From: Aptenodytes patagonicus
Lineage: Eukaryota; Chordata; Aves; Sphenisciformes; Spheniscidae
Length of the DNA: 64,000 bases
Assembly: GCF_965638725.1 (NCBI RefSeq)
Contig: NC_134955.1
Location: 12,924,316 to 12,988,315, forward strand
Direction of reading: 5' to 3'
The number at the start of each line of letters is the position of its first letter. Position 1 is the stretch's first letter. Shown here piece by piece: positions 1 to 15,100 of this stretch. Below the pieces are notes generated by a model. That model was given only the letters and a program-made list of their open reading frames with translations. It did no database searches and had not been told where the DNA came from. The translations under genes were made by a program, and so were the position numbers.

Positions 1-2948
1 ACGGGCAAGAAGGAAGGACTGCAGCCTCAATCTTTAGTCAGCACAGTGCAAAGGTGAAACTGCACCCAAGCAGGAGAGTTTTCCAGAGATTAAATTGTTC
101 AAATGAGTGCAGAAACCACTTATCTCATTTAAAAAAAAAAAAAAGGAAAATCAGACTCCAAAGAAGGTCTCAATGAGCAGCTCCTCCAAGGAGGAGGAAG
201 AGAAGGCATGCTCATAACCACATGAAGTTGTATCAACACATTCACTGGAGACCTAAGAAGTTCTCTCTCTTATAATCTTCCTGTCCACAAGATGAGATGC
301 AAAAATCTTCAAGGGATCACCCTTCCAACCTGAAAGTATGAGGCAAGTTTCCTAGTTACTTATAAAGGGGAAACAAAATCTCTGAAACCCAAAAGCCTAT
401 GAGGTGGAAGGGAGGGAGGAGGGGAAACAGCTGTATCCCACACAAAGGACTCCAAGCCAGAAACTGCAGTAAATTAAGTGTCGCAATATTCTCAGCCAAC
501 GATAAGAGCAACAGGCAGGGAGGGAAGGAAAGCTTGCTCCCTGGCTGGGAAGCTATAGTCACCCATGAGAGGTTTACATTGCTCTCACCAAAACATAAAC
601 ATCACAGAACAGCGATGCTTCCATCACCCTCTCCTCTGTTCTTCACTTCGCAAAAATCCCTTCACTTTATACATGACGTGCAAGCCATTTTGTAATTAAA
701 TGACAGGATGCAATATAAAGTGGTGAAGACTAAATATATAATCAAGCTTTATTATGAACTCAAGAGGCATAAAAAGTAAATGGAAAGAAAAATACCTTTA
801 CTAGGTACCAGTGTCATTTTGAATACTATTGAAAAGAGTTATTTTCAGGTAGAAATTCTCAGCACTAAGACAACAACTAAAAGTTTGTACGAAAAAATGC
901 TTTGCAAATCTGGAGTTTAGATTTAACATTAAAAAAACCCAGACATAAGAACTTAAAAGACAGATATGAAAGGTAACACAGAGAAAAAGCAAAACCGACC
1001 GAAATTGAGACTTTGCATCTTTACTTTTGGAATTTTCTGTAAAAGGGTAAATGAGTAAATGTGGAATTTTCCAGAAGAACAGAGAACCCAAGGAGGACCA
1101 ATGCAAACCAGAAAGGAGTGTGTTCAATAGCTAGCATTCCTCCACTGGCTGATTACATTACCTGTGTGGTCTAAGGCAAAAGGTTAGAGCGAATACAGGC
1201 ATTGTATACGATAAGAACAGAGCAGCCTTTTTTTGTCAGGCTCTATAAGCTTTCTTTAAACAGTATTGCACAATTTAAATCTTGCCGTAATCAAGGAGAT
1301 GCAGACACAGATCCACCCTAAGAATTTTAAAAATACTCCAAGTAGAAGAGCAATACAGGTTAACCCTGGACATTAAGGATGGGAAGGAAAGCGAACAGCA
1401 GCAGCTATGAAATCTGAAAAACCTCTTTTGGGCTTGGAGCCGATCCTGCAGCCCATCTCCCAACAAACGGACACATTGCCATTATCTGGCATCAGCTACA
1501 GAAGGCAGCATGAATCTGGGGGCTTGCTGGGTGGAGGGGGAGCAAGTGAGCAATGCTGATGCCCCAGAACTGGCAGGTCTGAAGCTTTTAACCACGCCAA
1601 CAAATAAGGAGATACGAAATATCTACCCTCAGGTAAGCCAGGCTGTGCAGTGGGGAACACAATGACAAACCAGAGATGTGGATTTGAGTCCCAGTTTTGA
1701 CATTTATTAGTGGCTCTGACCTTCTACCAAAGCCAAATCTGGCACCGTTAAGAAAGGAGCTGTCTTAGCTTTTATAACCATGATCCCCTTTCTCCCAGAA
1801 CTGACAGAAAAAACAGGAAAGCAAGCAAGAAGACTGTCCCATTTCTCATGGGAATACAGCATGCCAGGTAGGGCCCTGTCATCACCAATCTGGCAAAAAC
1901 AGAAACATTGTACAGAGTGAAGGTCTCCTACTAAAAAGTGAGTGATAAGGCAAAACCGAGCGGTTTATTTTGATAGGGGAGTTATCTGTACTTCATTGTT
2001 TGGCACAACAGCTTGGAGTCCAACAGTTATGTCGTAGTGGCATGTAAATCAGACTGTTTTGATCCCTGACTGTTCAACAATTTGCAAGTATTTCTTAATC
2101 AGGAGTCTAGGGCTGTACTGCAAACCCCTGGGATTTCTGTATACAGTTTTGCAAGAGATTATTTATGCCTACAGTTCTGATCTTTCTGCTTCTTCCCTCA
2201 CCCTTCCCCAAGGGGAGAATTGTGGAGATACCGAAATCTTGCTTTAGGGTTAAAATACCTATTTGAGTGTTGCCCATACTTGTTCACGAACTTAAAGTAT
2301 AAAGAGATCTCTCTGGTATTATTCCTTCAACTATTTCAAGCAAGAGTGTTCAGGTGGTGGCTGCTTTTGATCAGAAACAAACATCAGAAAAGTTCATACT
2401 TATCCTTTTCATCAGGAGGGTGACATGAGACTGAAGACTAATCTTGCAAGTCACGGTAATACAGAGCAGAGGGGAGAATTTTTTTTCAGAATCACACTGA
2501 TGTACTAACTGTGCAAAATTCTAATCGTGTGTAAGCAAGTGTGGTGATTAAAGTATCACATACACGCACTACTCATGAGCAAAGCAAGAACCTCAACAGC
2601 TCCGAGTGCTGGTACTGGAGCTAGTCTCCCCAGCATCAGTCAGTCCTCACAAAAAGCAAAATAAGCCATTTACTCAGGGCAAGTAGCACATCCCATTTAA
2701 TCCAGTCTGTTTAAATGACAGACATGCATAGCCATCAATATCTAAAGTATCCTGTGGGAATCCCCGCATATGCACCCTGGAAGACAAAGAAAAGCACCTG
2801 AGGCCTTACATTATTAAAAGAGGGGAATAAAAGTTTTATATTAAACAAGTATTGCCTCTTAAATCTCCAGAGAGTAGCAAACATTAACATAGTTCAACTG
2901 GGACATTAAGCAAACTGGTATTAAACAGCTTAAGTTTTTGTTTCTTAC
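1..2948 (-). other. SWAP70: SWAP70 intron 3 (partial)
   Basis: This is sequence after the GTAAGA donor of exon 3; the acceptor lies beyond the left edge. I looked on the minus strand for the next expected SWAP70 segment (the family continues with an I-E-Y-L-L-like sequence) and did not find it. The stretch is ordinary AT-rich intronic DNA with short chance reading frames. It holds one possible MIR-like SINE relic near 1.66-1.73 kb and nothing else I can name. Confidence 0.85.
1660..1735 (+). repeat. Possible MIR/CORE-SINE relic
   Basis: The plus strand reads GATTTGAGTCCCAG followed by a TTTTGACATTTATTAG-like stretch and GGCTCTGACC. This resembles the diverged core of MIR-type tRNA-derived SINEs (GATTTGAATCCCAGCTCTGCC...TGTGACC). 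The match is short and eroded, so this is a tentative family call made from memory of the consensus. Confidence 0.35.
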
Positions 2949-3122
2949 CTCCTCAGGTACAATGATTAAAGGGTATTTGTCCTCTGATAAGAAGTTAAAA
3001 ATAACCCACACTTTAAATGCATCTTCATCACTAATCAGCAAAGGACTTTTAGAGAGGTTCTTTTTAGCACAGAGAGTCCAGCACATCCTGTTGAATTCAA
3101 CTTTGTCAAAGTTTCCTTGGAC
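2949..3122 (-). CDS. SWAP70: SWAP70 exon 3
   Basis: The exon has 58 codons, from [15 protein letters not shown] to [10 protein letters not shown], flanked by a TTTCAG acceptor and a GAG|GTAAGA donor, phase 0 on both sides. It encodes residues 81-138, the second half of the N-terminal EF-hand-like module. NFNxMCW-type and SEDKYPL blocks are typical of SWAP70. Confidence 0.96.
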
Positions 3123-6100
3123 CTGAAATGAAGAAATTGAACAAAAAAAATTAATATGCACAAATGGCACAGAATAACAGACAGACAAAGTTTAACAGGC
3201 TAAGTCACACAAAAAACACCGAGAAAATTCTAGTTTGCAAGAAATGTCAAGGCCCAAAAAGAGCACTGTAGCAGCCTAGTCTGACTTCCTGCATGGGTCA
3301 ACTAAGGAATTTCTTCCAGCAAAATCTCATCCAACCTCCAATTTCTGGTCAAGTTAATAACACCCTGACTTCATGTGAAGGAGGCTACACTGCATTCTGC
3401 CATTAGCACATTAGCTTTAGCTTCCAAACCATCTTCATAACTGCCTTAGTTCCAACTGCCCTTCTATTGCACTGAGTTACTGAGATTTTGTATAGCAAAT
3501 TTGGAAACCATTATAGCCAAAATTACATGTGGATATGCTAAAAGCGATATTGGAACAATAGCTGGGAAAGACTTTTAATGTGTTTTTCCACTTCATTTTA
3601 CTCAAACGTAACTCTTGTAGGATATTCATGATCATGTAATAATTTTTTCCTCCAATGCTAATCGACTTAAAACCTTTCCTTTTTCTCAGACTTGCAAATC
3701 TTCACCTTATTGATAAAAAAAATTCCTCGTTTTCATTATCCTTTATCATACCTAGCAACTGTACATACCCGTCTGTGAATTATTTACATACGTGAAAGCT
3801 TTCATTTCCTCTATTTTCTTTTTAAACCCTCATTTATGTTAGAGATTAAATCTATTTATCTTCCTACAGCTTAGCAATGCTAATTCTTTGCCAACATGTA
3901 ACTGATAAAGGCATGTTCTGCAGTGTAATGGAAGTCCCTTGAGATTTCGGAAAGCATATCTAAGAAACAGGTTCTTGTACCTCCTGTGGTAACGACACCA
4001 GTAATGTTCAGTGACATTTTCTTATGATAGGCCAAACCATGCATCTTAGATGCTTCAAGGACACCATTGCAAACTGCATGATTTCCTATCCAGTCAGGTA
4101 AGTGGTCAAATGTAGTGGAGGGTGAGCCACAGTGGCTAAGTCAAAGATAGACTACGGAAGTGGATGAACTGATGTGGGTGGAGGAAAAAAAGAAAAAAAG
4201 AAAAAAAAAGACAGAAGTAAACAGGAAACCAACCCTATGCCAAGAAGCACTTTACAGTACAGTTTCCAGGACTAAAGTGAGCCTATGAAAGAAAGCCATA
4301 GACTTTGCATGTTTGCAGAGCAGGCCACCAATGTAAGTGACAATGCAAGAGGCCAGCTACAGGCTACAGCTGTCCTTTGAAGAAGGTGGAAGCTGTAGGA
4401 GCTATAACTGCTATAGCCACAAGCTCACCATCCTGGTTGTTCGCACAAGGAACGTGGGTCTTAAATGAGACACCAGCTAGGTGAATGAACATCCTTTGGA
4501 AGAAGGGCTAGAAGCCAGGTTTCCTTCTTCCTTCAATTTGCCAGCACCTCATCCCTTGGCTACTTTTGTCTGTGCTTTTTCCTGCCTGTCCTCCCCACCC
4601 TGCCCAATGAAGCTTGACTTCTTTTCTAAAACAACTTCACCCACCCAGATGATGAGCAGTTCCACTGTGGAAATGTCCTTAGTGGTTATGCTACTCCTGA
4701 GGAAGATGCCGACCGGGTGGGAAATCTCCTTTCCTACAGCCACCACCTGGCAAGTGATCTAAGCACTATAAATAAGGCGGGTTGCTTTACAAGCAGCTCA
4801 TGTCTTAAAGCACAGCAGCAATCAATGACCACAGGGAGATGGGTGGAGAAAGGCACAGGCCCTTGCCGGGGTAAAGGAAAGTGCGTGGTTTCTGCTCACG
4901 TAGCAAAGCTGGATCGCATGTGCCTCAGAAACTCATGTCAAAACCCAAGTCACCTACAGCATGTTACTGCCACTGGGATTAGGCAGCAGCCAAGCAGGAG
5001 GTTTCAGGACCATTCTGGCACAGCGGACTAGGTCGCGCTGTGCCAGAGGTCCCACTTTAGATACGTAAGTCAAACATATATATTCAAACTATTTATTCAA
5101 ATTCCCTGTTTGGATAAAGGAAATTAGTTGTAGCCAATTTGCCTCATTAAACTACTGACTTGTGCCTTTCTTGATGACTCCTTGGTTCTATATAAAGTTT
5201 TTCTTGCAGGGTAACACAGGGTAAGCCAGCACTAAAAAATATAAAAAGCTACACTGCATTTAAGAGTATCACAGAAATTATTTCAAAAGGTTACAAAGCC
5301 ATCTCAATAAAATTGTAAGTCACAGTTATATATCTGTTTTAAAAGAAATCCAAGGATTTATTCTTTAAATATTTTACTAATGTTTTAAAGCAAAATATCT
5401 TTGAGATCAAAAAAATCTCTCTTGAGCAGGTTGCTCTTGCTCAAATCAATTAATTCACCTGGCTGGAAATTGAGAGAATTTCCTCTGCATTTGGGGGCAT
5501 AAAGCACTAATCCTTCTTCAGTAGCTTTGCTTACCAGCATAAATTAATAGCATTTGCTCTACAGTCACCCGATCTAAAAGAACAGATTACGCCTTGGAAG
5601 AATGAAAAAAGAAGGGGTTTCTTGTTTGCTTTTTTTGCTTGTTTGTTTTAAACAAAGGAGACATGCTATGAACCAATGACTTCATCCCACTGCATCTTGT
5701 CTTTTGGCACAGATGTAAAGTCATCTCTAAAAGATGAGATGTCACAGTCAAGATTTTTCCAGTCCACAAAGATAGCCTTCTGCCTAAAGAATTTCACTAA
5801 TTTTTAATAGTACATATCTAAACTGTTTACAAGCATTTAGTCAGGATTAAATAACATGAAGTTACAGGTAATTTAATCCTGTTCCTTAACATTTTCATCT
5901 TTTAAGATGAACTAATGGTATGGGTATATCAGGCAATTATCGGAAGCCAGATCAGTGTATGAATAAAACAACACAAGAAACTACATGCAGTCATGCTCTT
6001 TCCTTCCATGAGAAAGCAAGGTAGCTTGTCCTTCATTTTTACCATGGCATAAGAAGGTGCCCCGGAGTAGCTAAACACTGTAAATTCACACCAACTTGCT

Positions 6101-9100
6101 TATGTAGCCAGGTCTTTATTTTCAAATTAAAGTGTTATTTAAATGCAATTGCTCCTCATTTCCGTAACTATTCTTCCTATAAACACCCTTTAACAATAAA
6201 GCATGTTTATATTTGAAAAAGTCTTCCATCTCTATCTTTTTTTTCACTTAATGGCTTGCTACTGCCTAGAAATGGTATTAACAAGAAACACTGTGGTTCA
6301 GACTCTACTACCATAATCCTTTGGTCAAAATAAAGTAAGGCCTTTTCTTTTTCCCTAAAATTTGTATACAAACTGATTGGTCTCTGTTGAATCTTACAGG
6401 AGCTCAGACAGCCAACACGAAGTGGAAATGAGTTCATAAACTTCTCAGGGACAAACCAAGATTCTCCAACATCAAACAACCAAGACATTAGGCAGGTACC
6501 TTTATGTGTATTAACGGCCAACAACTCCCACGCATGAAACAGGACACTATTACTGAGTGTGAGAGAAACACAGACTAGAGAGGCAGAGGAGCTGATAAGT
6601 CTTAGCTAGATATATGAAGCTTCTCCTGCTTCCAAGCTGCCAGACTGCATTATATATATCACATTTTCCACCAGTATTAAATGTAGATTAAAGAAGCAGC
6701 AAAAATCAGCAAATCGGGCTAAGGAGTTTGCATAATCTGCAATTGCTGCATTGGACTTTTCAGCAGCATGTCAGTTCAGGACTTCTTAACATTATAAAAG
6801 AAAGCAAACCTCTATGTATCTGCAGCCACAACATCCAAGTTTGAGGGTTTCTGGGGTCGGCCCCCAAGTGTACGAGAAATCAGTGGTATTGAAGCTGATA
6901 TGTTTGCACTATCACGTGGGCTGATTTTTACCGTCTAGACCAGTCTCTCAACAGAAATTGTCAGAAAAAAAAGCAGGAAGATAGCTTTTTAATTTCAAAA
7001 ATTTCAACCTAAACCTCAAATGCACAGCTCCCAGAGTCCAGCTCTGACCCAGTGACTACCTATCTTAGAACAAGATGGAGAGGAGAATAGGGGAAACCCT
7101 GCTGGCTTTCCAGAGCTTGCCCTAAAACAAGGCACAACAGAAGACTAAAGAGTGCTCAGCCACAAAAGGAAAGAACTTGCAAGACGGAACTTAACAACAC
7201 TCCCAAATGTCACCCCCTGTAACTATTTGAAGGGATCTATTTATTAAAATACCTTGTAAATAGACATTAAAGATATTTTTGCCCTTCCTGTTTGCAAAGG
7301 AGTCTGACAATATTCTGTTATAGCCCTAGTATAAAGTGGGACAATCTGTAGCTCCAAGACACTTTCAAATAAATTCAAGCTGAGGTGCTTTATTAATATG
7401 AACACAGTTCTGCATGAACACAGCTTAGACAATGACCAGATGTAAGAGGAAATAGAAACCAAGGAGAGAAAAAAGAAGTAGAGAACAGTGCACCCTTCCA
7501 TTTTAAGGCATAGGCTCTCCAGAGTACCCGCCCCATCACAACCCCACGCAGGCACACTCACAACCAGAGTGTCTTCACACCAGCATGCTTCCTGCAAGCA
7601 GAAGTCTACTGTAAAGACACTCTAATACAAAACCTAATAAAGGGAAAAACAGAGCACAAAAATTCAAAACTTACCCTTTCCAAGATGAATTTGTTTAGAT
7701 AAGGCATGTAACCCTGATTGGAAACCGGTCCTTCATCATCATCTCTAAAGTGTTCTTCCAAGGCCACCGGGTCATGGGGAACATTTAAGACTGTGCACAA
7801 GTTGTGAGAAAGGACCTAAAGACAGAAGAGAAATCAATGATGCCGCTGTTGGCCTTAACCATGCTGCGTTCCCTCCAACCTGTGATTTGCAAAACCATGC
7901 ACAGAAAGTGACATCTTCATGTCAGCACAAGTTCTGCCCTGTGGATTTTTGTCAAAAACCAAAACGTAACCAAAAAAGTTGACTCCAAGGATTTGACGGC
8001 TTCAGACAGTTGCACGTTTACAGAAGCAATGCGATCACAGATAGGTCCATTCCTACAGAAGTACCAACACAGCTACAGAAGCTACCCTTTGTACACATAT
8101 GCATTTGAAAACCAGGAGAGGCATGCAGAAACACCAAAGTAATATTTACAGAGTGAAATTAGATAGCTACGGAAAACAGCCACAAACACCTAGCCTTTGA
8201 AATTATATTTACTATCTAGTGAAAACAAGTAACGAAGAAAACAACTCAATATGTACCTTTACTTTACAAAGAAATGACCACTCAAATTAAAGTGTTAACA
8301 ACGGATTTCTCTCATCTGCTTGCTTTTGGGTTGCTTCTCAACATTCACGCCATGTTTCAGTTAGCAAAGAAAAAGTAATGTTATAGAAAGGGGAAGGGTT
8401 TAGGCGTGCTTCTCAAATTTTTATTTTAAAAAGGTATTTGCATGAATTATGTCAAGAGCTTAACACACACCAGCACTCATGTCTGTTCTTGAGAAATGAC
8501 CTTCAAGAAGAGGCTATATGCTTGATTAGTTTTAAGGAAGTACTGAATTATTGAAAACTAACTGGTAGCCAACGCATCTCAACTTCTTCAACTTAGGCCG
8601 AGTTTTGCACGCACAAACTAACACCTCAGTACCAACAACAGGAAGGCAGAGCCTGGGTAGCAGTCACTCTTGTGCCACCAGCACTTTCCTCAGAAAGGCA
8701 AAGCACTATGCCTTTCGTTGTTCACACTGTCTCAAGTCAGGTCAGTCCTGTAACACACTGCCCACTGGGTCTTAAACACTCTGTCAGTCGGGAGCCCTCT
8801 CCCCTTGGCATGACGCAGAGTTAAGCCTCTGAAGACCACGTACTGGCTACAGGGACTGGGTTAAGGATTTAACTTCACATGCCCAGGAATGGTCTGCATT
8901 GAAAAAATGTAACTAAGAACCAAAGGCAAAAAATACAGGTAAAACAAAATTAGGCAGAAGTAAAACAGATTCCATCATATGAAAAGGCATGCTGCTTGTG
9001 GTATTTTTTTTTTAAATCAACAACTAGATGGGACAGACTGCAACTGAGTTTTGGCATATGCTTTAGTTTTTCACTGTACAGCATAAAATTTAAAAAAAAC

Positions 9101-12100
9101 AGACCCAAATGATGCAAAGAGAAAGCAGTAAAAAAAAGTGCAGAAAATTTGTAAGCGGGTCTATTTAAGTGAGTAGACATAAAGCAGTCGAGATGGGGTA
9201 GCTGCAAAACAAGAAGTGAAAGTCCGAAGTCGTCAAAGCCTAGGAAATCAAACCTATGCCACACACTTAAAATGTCTGGGCTTTCCCACCCCCCAAAAAA
9301 ATAACATACATTTACTTTTCTTAGGTATGATAAGGAGATATGCAGAGTCTAAGCGCTAGTTAGCATAAAATCCTACAAAGATAGCCCAAGATGCAAGTTC
9401 ACTTCAGAGGAGAATTCCTCTCTACATACCTCCAAAGTTATACTTTCTTTTAGAAAAGCACACATTTCCACGAGCAATACATATTTTCATTGTTGTATGC
9501 TAACATTAGGCCACTGGAGCTAACCAGGTGCAAAAGTTTAAAAACAGAAAAACAACAGCATCAGCGATATTACAACAAAAGCTGTATTTCCCAAAGTAGC
9601 AAAATAGTATTTAGAAGTTACCACATTTCACACTACCCTCCATCAACAGTATAATTCCCTTCAATCTATCCTTATTTTTAACCACCACATCAAATCAACT
9701 GTTTGAGTCCATGTGACTTACATGGGGGGGGGGGAGGAGGAATGTACTATCATGCGTGTTTCCCCTTCTATTTAAGGTTTCTGTTGTTATTTATAGAAGA
9801 CTGAGGGATTCTTGAATTTCTGAGAGATAAAGATGATCTCAGTTTTCCAACCAGACTGTAGTTGCTGATACTATAACTAAAAATATAAACTCAGCTAATA
9901 AAAATATTCTAAAAGCATAACTGATTTAAGCTTATTACCAAAATATCTTAAAAGTCTCAATAAAACACTTTCTCATCATGTCCTTTCTACATGTTTCTGT
10001 TCTCCCTTTTTCAGCCTTCTTGCTGTGCTTGGGCTGTCAGAAACCTAGGTGGTTTCCACATTAACCAACCAATTTACCAGGAAAGAATTCCACTTTCAAT
10101 CATTTTCTAAGATCTGACTTATCTGCGATCTCTCCTGTGCCCAGTGCTCTCTTTTCATAACTCAGGAAATTCCTCGGCGCCTGCCAAAGCCTGCCATTCT
10201 CTAACACGGCCAAGCGCCAGCTGAATTCTTCAGTTGCAGGGTAAGCCTGAAAAATTCTGCACTGAGGTCTCGTTTTGTTTTGTTTTGTTCTCTCAGATCA
10301 CATTATCTGGACCATGATATATTTTATTGTAATGATCAATTAAAAAAAAAAAATCTAGCTGAATATTAGGTTAATTGGGGTACGAAAAATCTCCCTGCCT
10401 TGCAGAAGCTCCGTCAACCATGAGGAAGTTTTGCACCAGTAAGGATTATTCCCCCCATGCCCACAGGGTTGCTAGGCAGCTTTTTCTTTCAGCACTTATT
10501 ATGCTCTGGATGCCACATTTAACAATCTACCTTCATGCCAGAGCCAACTCCTACCCCAGGCTGGAGATTCATCTCTGTGCTGCGGCAAATGGGTACAGCG
10601 GTGGTCCCCAAACTGTAGTCTATGAGACAGTATAAGTGGTCTGCAAAGGGTTCACAAAACCAATGCACTCTGGGTGCAATTCTTCCTTTTTCAATGAAAA
10701 GTTTGTAAGAAAGATGCCTAGTGGTGCCCAGGGAATACTGAAGGTGTTCTGCTCTAAATATAAATAACCGGATGAAACAAGCAAGCTGAACACTAAAGGT
10801 CATTACAGACTTTGGATTTACTTTATTTATGGCCAGTCTCATGCTGCTTTACCTGGAGTGCAGATCTCCAGCCCAGCTCTACTCAGCCACAGATGCTCCC
10901 CTCTGAGCTCCCATCTTCCAAAACATTGATCTTCCAAAACTTTAAGCACGTGTTGAATTGTTACCATCTGAGTAGTTCCATTTAACCTTGTCCATAAAAG
11001 TGATCTGCGTTTCTAAAGGGAAAAGGAAGATCTGCTAGACTACCTATTGCTCAGCAACAAAAATTTGGCCCAGATGATAATAGGAGCATTAACAGGGCAG
11101 ACTAATCCTACAGCAGCTATTGTCAGTTTCTTCAATACTTTTTTCTTTTCCATCTTTCAGGGGGGTCTTCTCCCTCCCCCATCTCTTTTTAAGATTTTAA
11201 AATGTTGGCATCGCATATCCCGACAGCTCCATTCAGTGGCTTCGTGTGAATTCATTCCAAGACATTCTTGGCTCATCTCTCTCTGACATCCATGTCAGCA
11301 GCTAGCCAGCCAAAATAAGGCTACTCACAAGTACTTTCCTTTTTCCTTTTTTAACCAGTGTGGAAACCAGCATCGTATATGCCCCCTGTCACAGACACAA
11401 GGTCTTTTCAACCAGGGTACATCTTAAGCATACAGTTTCTTGCATCGCAGCATCTCCAAGGTTCAGCTTCCTTATCCACTCAGGTAGCAAATGCTCCATT
11501 CAGAGTCTCATTATTTAACATCGGGGTCAGTGCAGCAACCTCCTTCCCTGTTGGACGAGCATATTCAAGCCTGGTCTCCACCAGCTCAGGTTCCTGACGC
11601 TAGTGCCCTTCGCCCACATCACATCTCCATTCCTTCATTTGCTCCCTTCTCCCTTGGGCACTCACAGACCCCTTGTCACCATTTTCGACAACCTCACCCT
11701 TCCTCTTGCCTTCATTATCAGCACGCCCCCTTTGTCCCCCAATCACATACTGGTGCCAGCCTGCATCTGTCCAATTGCCAAGGGAATTGCCTTTCTGCCC
11801 TGCAGCTCCCAGCCCTTAGAAAGAGCTCCCAGTAAACATCCTCCATCTAATGTGCCTTTCTTCTACATCTTCCTTGAAACCAGTTGACAAAACCTCAAGG
11901 ACAAACGTTAAATGGGCAGCTGCTCCTCTCAAACACATTATCATGGCCCCGTTGTTTCCGAATGCCCCCCCTTTTGGTCTACAAGCTGCCTTCGTTTGCC
12001 AGCTCTTCTGGAAGAGGGGCATCCCTCCCCTCACACCTTACAGACACAATTCCTCATAGCTACCCTAATACAAATGTTTCTGAGCCCTGTTAATCTCATA

Positions 12101-15100
12101 GTGAGTCATAATGACTAATTTCCTACCATCCTTCAACGTTGTACAAAGTCAATTGTCCAGCTGGGGTCCTGCCCACTCATCACAGGCTCTCAACCCTTCC
12201 AGTGACTTGCTACATTGTTCGAGGTCTTCCTCTCTGTTTGGACCATCCCTCTTGCCCCTGATTACACCATTCTTCCTCTTCCCACTGGCCAATGACTTCC
12301 CATTTAGTAAAAAGGCAAAACAAAGTTAAGAGGTATAATAATCCTATAACATCCCAGACACCATTAAAGACCAGTTTAAATTTTCTAAGCCTGACTAGTA
12401 ACTTTGGTCACCTACATACTATGGGCCTGAATAAGACCGTATTTTCACGAGGTGCTCACCATCCATGTCCTGCAAATATCACGTCAGGAATCCAAGACAC
12501 TGAAAATCCACCCCAGTGGTAGCACACAAAACAAAACAAGAATAGCCAAATAACCCCATTGCCTAAGCAGAGACAAGTCACAAAGCAATGTAAGGAAGAG
12601 CTTCCAGACAGAGTGTAAAAACTAATTGGTATGTATTCTTTCCAAGATCCAATCATACACACATACTACAAGGAGTATTGCTGGCTGCTAAGTGTAACTA
12701 CATTTAAAACCACAGTGTTTCAAGATCCGGATGAAAAGCAGATTGAATGTTGGCACATTACAGAAACTTTTAAAATAAATCAATTTTAAAATTGCAGATT
12801 GCAAGAAAGATGAAATTGGATTTAAATATAGGAAAGCAAGTATTTGCATGTAGCTCGTGCTCACACCACAACAGCAGCTATAACTGCATACACAGAACTT
12901 ATACTTTAGCCTTGCTATATCAGTGTTTGAAAGTGCTGAAACACACTGACAAAATAATGATTGTGTCCATATTTTAAGGTGTAATTTAAGAACAGAATAC
13001 ACAAATGTTTCTGCTGATGTAGAAAAAAGGGTAAGATCTGCAGCCAGCATAACAGTAGAACTTCTGAAGATTACTGATTAGACAAAAAAAAAAAAAATCA
13101 GTGCATACTGGAAGAAGATAAAATTGAAAATTACACAGAGGATTGATTTGACTGTCTCTTCTCTCAGCAGCTCAGACCATATAAAGAAGATACAAATGGA
13201 TAAAAGACATCTCATGAAATCCTTACTATTCCAAGCAAGTCCTAGTTTTTCCTCTAAATGTTTGCTGTTTCTCCAGACTACAAAACAGACCCAATTCACT
13301 CACCTCCATCCCTTTGCTCTAGATATATTAAAAACAATGCATGATGTAAACCCTTCACAGTAGGGCCTCAGCTGCATAACACACATTAATTCTTCTCACG
13401 GTATTTAACGAAAATTATTTATTTTTATGGAAGGCTCAAAGATCACTTCTAGGTAGAGAAACCAGAAATCACTCTCTTTAACAACCAACATGTTATACTT
13501 ACGACCTTCTGTGCAACGTGATGGCAATACCTTATACTGGATTATACAACTCAAAGATCCATTGTCAGTAAGTTTTCTTATTGAGGAGAGAAGAGTTCAG
13601 CAAGTTACAACACTGCCTGCTGTTCTCAGAAAACAAACAGGTTTTTACCATATTTTTAATAACAGGAGTTTCACTAAATTATTAAACATATTTTGCTAAT
13701 CTCTATAAACATATATTTCTAATCTCTATAAACATATTCTTCCATCTCTACTAACCTGTTTATCTCCAAGACTCATCTCTCCATTTTATAGGGGTGCTAT
13801 ATCTTCCTCATGGTAACATGGATGAGAAATACTTCACTGGGAAATATCTTCTTAGTACAACACAGCCCTAAATCAATCAGACAGGAACTTCTGTTTTGCT
13901 GTCCTGCCTACCCCTTTCTGCTATGTCGATGTGGGGCTACTGCCATAACATACACCTTTTCTCCCCAGTAGGACTATCAGTTTGACACCACATTCATCAT
14001 TTGCCACAAAAAGCCTATGGAAGAACACTCTCTACTCCTTCCTGTGTTTCCTGAAAACTAACTCTTGGTGGCCATAGAAGGCAGCAGCCTCATTTCAGAC
14101 TTGTTTCTGCATTCCCAGATCCCCCACTTGACACTTCCCTCAGGAGCCTTTATATCACAGACAAAACTGCACAGACCCACAAAGACCCACTTTTTTTCAC
14201 CCCTTCTCTCTCACAGACAGAATGAAACATCAAAACTGTTTAGGAAGAGGTTTGATAGGTAACGAGGGGACAAGTTTAATTTCCCTTCTCCTTTTTATTT
14301 TTTTACCTTTTTTAAACATAAGCATTTGTAGACATGGGGCTCTAATAAGACAGCAGAGCATGACAAGACAAGTAACTGTGCTTCAGTTTGGAAATACAAC
14401 TGCTGCTCTAATCCACCTACATCAGTCAGTGATGTTAGGGAAGAAGTGATGACACCTCCATCAGAGCAAGCCGTACAAGCCCACCAGCATCCTGGCTGCT
14501 TCTTTAGCCATTTAATTCACCCCAGCACCTGTGCAACCATGACAGCTTCTTCACCGACTGGCACACCAACACATGCTGCAGACACACCTCCCGGGTAACT
14601 GCACTGAGCACACAAATCACGGCAGCACACACAAGGTGTGGTAGTGTGACAGGAAAATAGAATTCCTTTAAAAAGCAGGACAAAAAAGCCCCGCCTCTCT
14701 GCAACCTACTTCAGTTAGTCCTGCAACACAAATACTCACTTTCATGACGCCACCTGTAAAAGGCCTGGGACCTGCACACGTTTTCAGCTTGAGCTCACAG
14801 TCAGGTCTGGCCTCTTGCCTGACTCTTGCCCCACAGTCACTTCTGGCCGAGTTAGGCTGTATCTCACAGCCTGATCGCCCCAAGCGAAGAAAAGGAGAAG
14901 AGGAACAGGCTGCTTGCAGCACGTTGCATGTTGTGGACGCTTATTGCGTAATGCTGAAAACAAAGTCCCTTAGCTACTGACCACGCTTGAAAATACCGCC
15001 CATAGCACGGCCACTCTCACTCATGGAGTTAATCCCACAAAGGGCACAAGCTTCAGCTAATTGAACACAACTCCAGCACTCAGTACAAGGACCCACAGTC

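Noticed and set aside
3240-3460. Possible eroded CR1/L3-like segment in SWAP70 intron 2
   Set aside because: Only a loose resemblance (TCTGACTTCCTGCATG-type phrase). It is too decayed to call without a library search.
11358-12329. Cluster of plus-strand frames in SWAP70 intron 1
   Set aside because: Several overlapping frames in pyrimidine-rich DNA with no domain, no splice context and no family resemblance.
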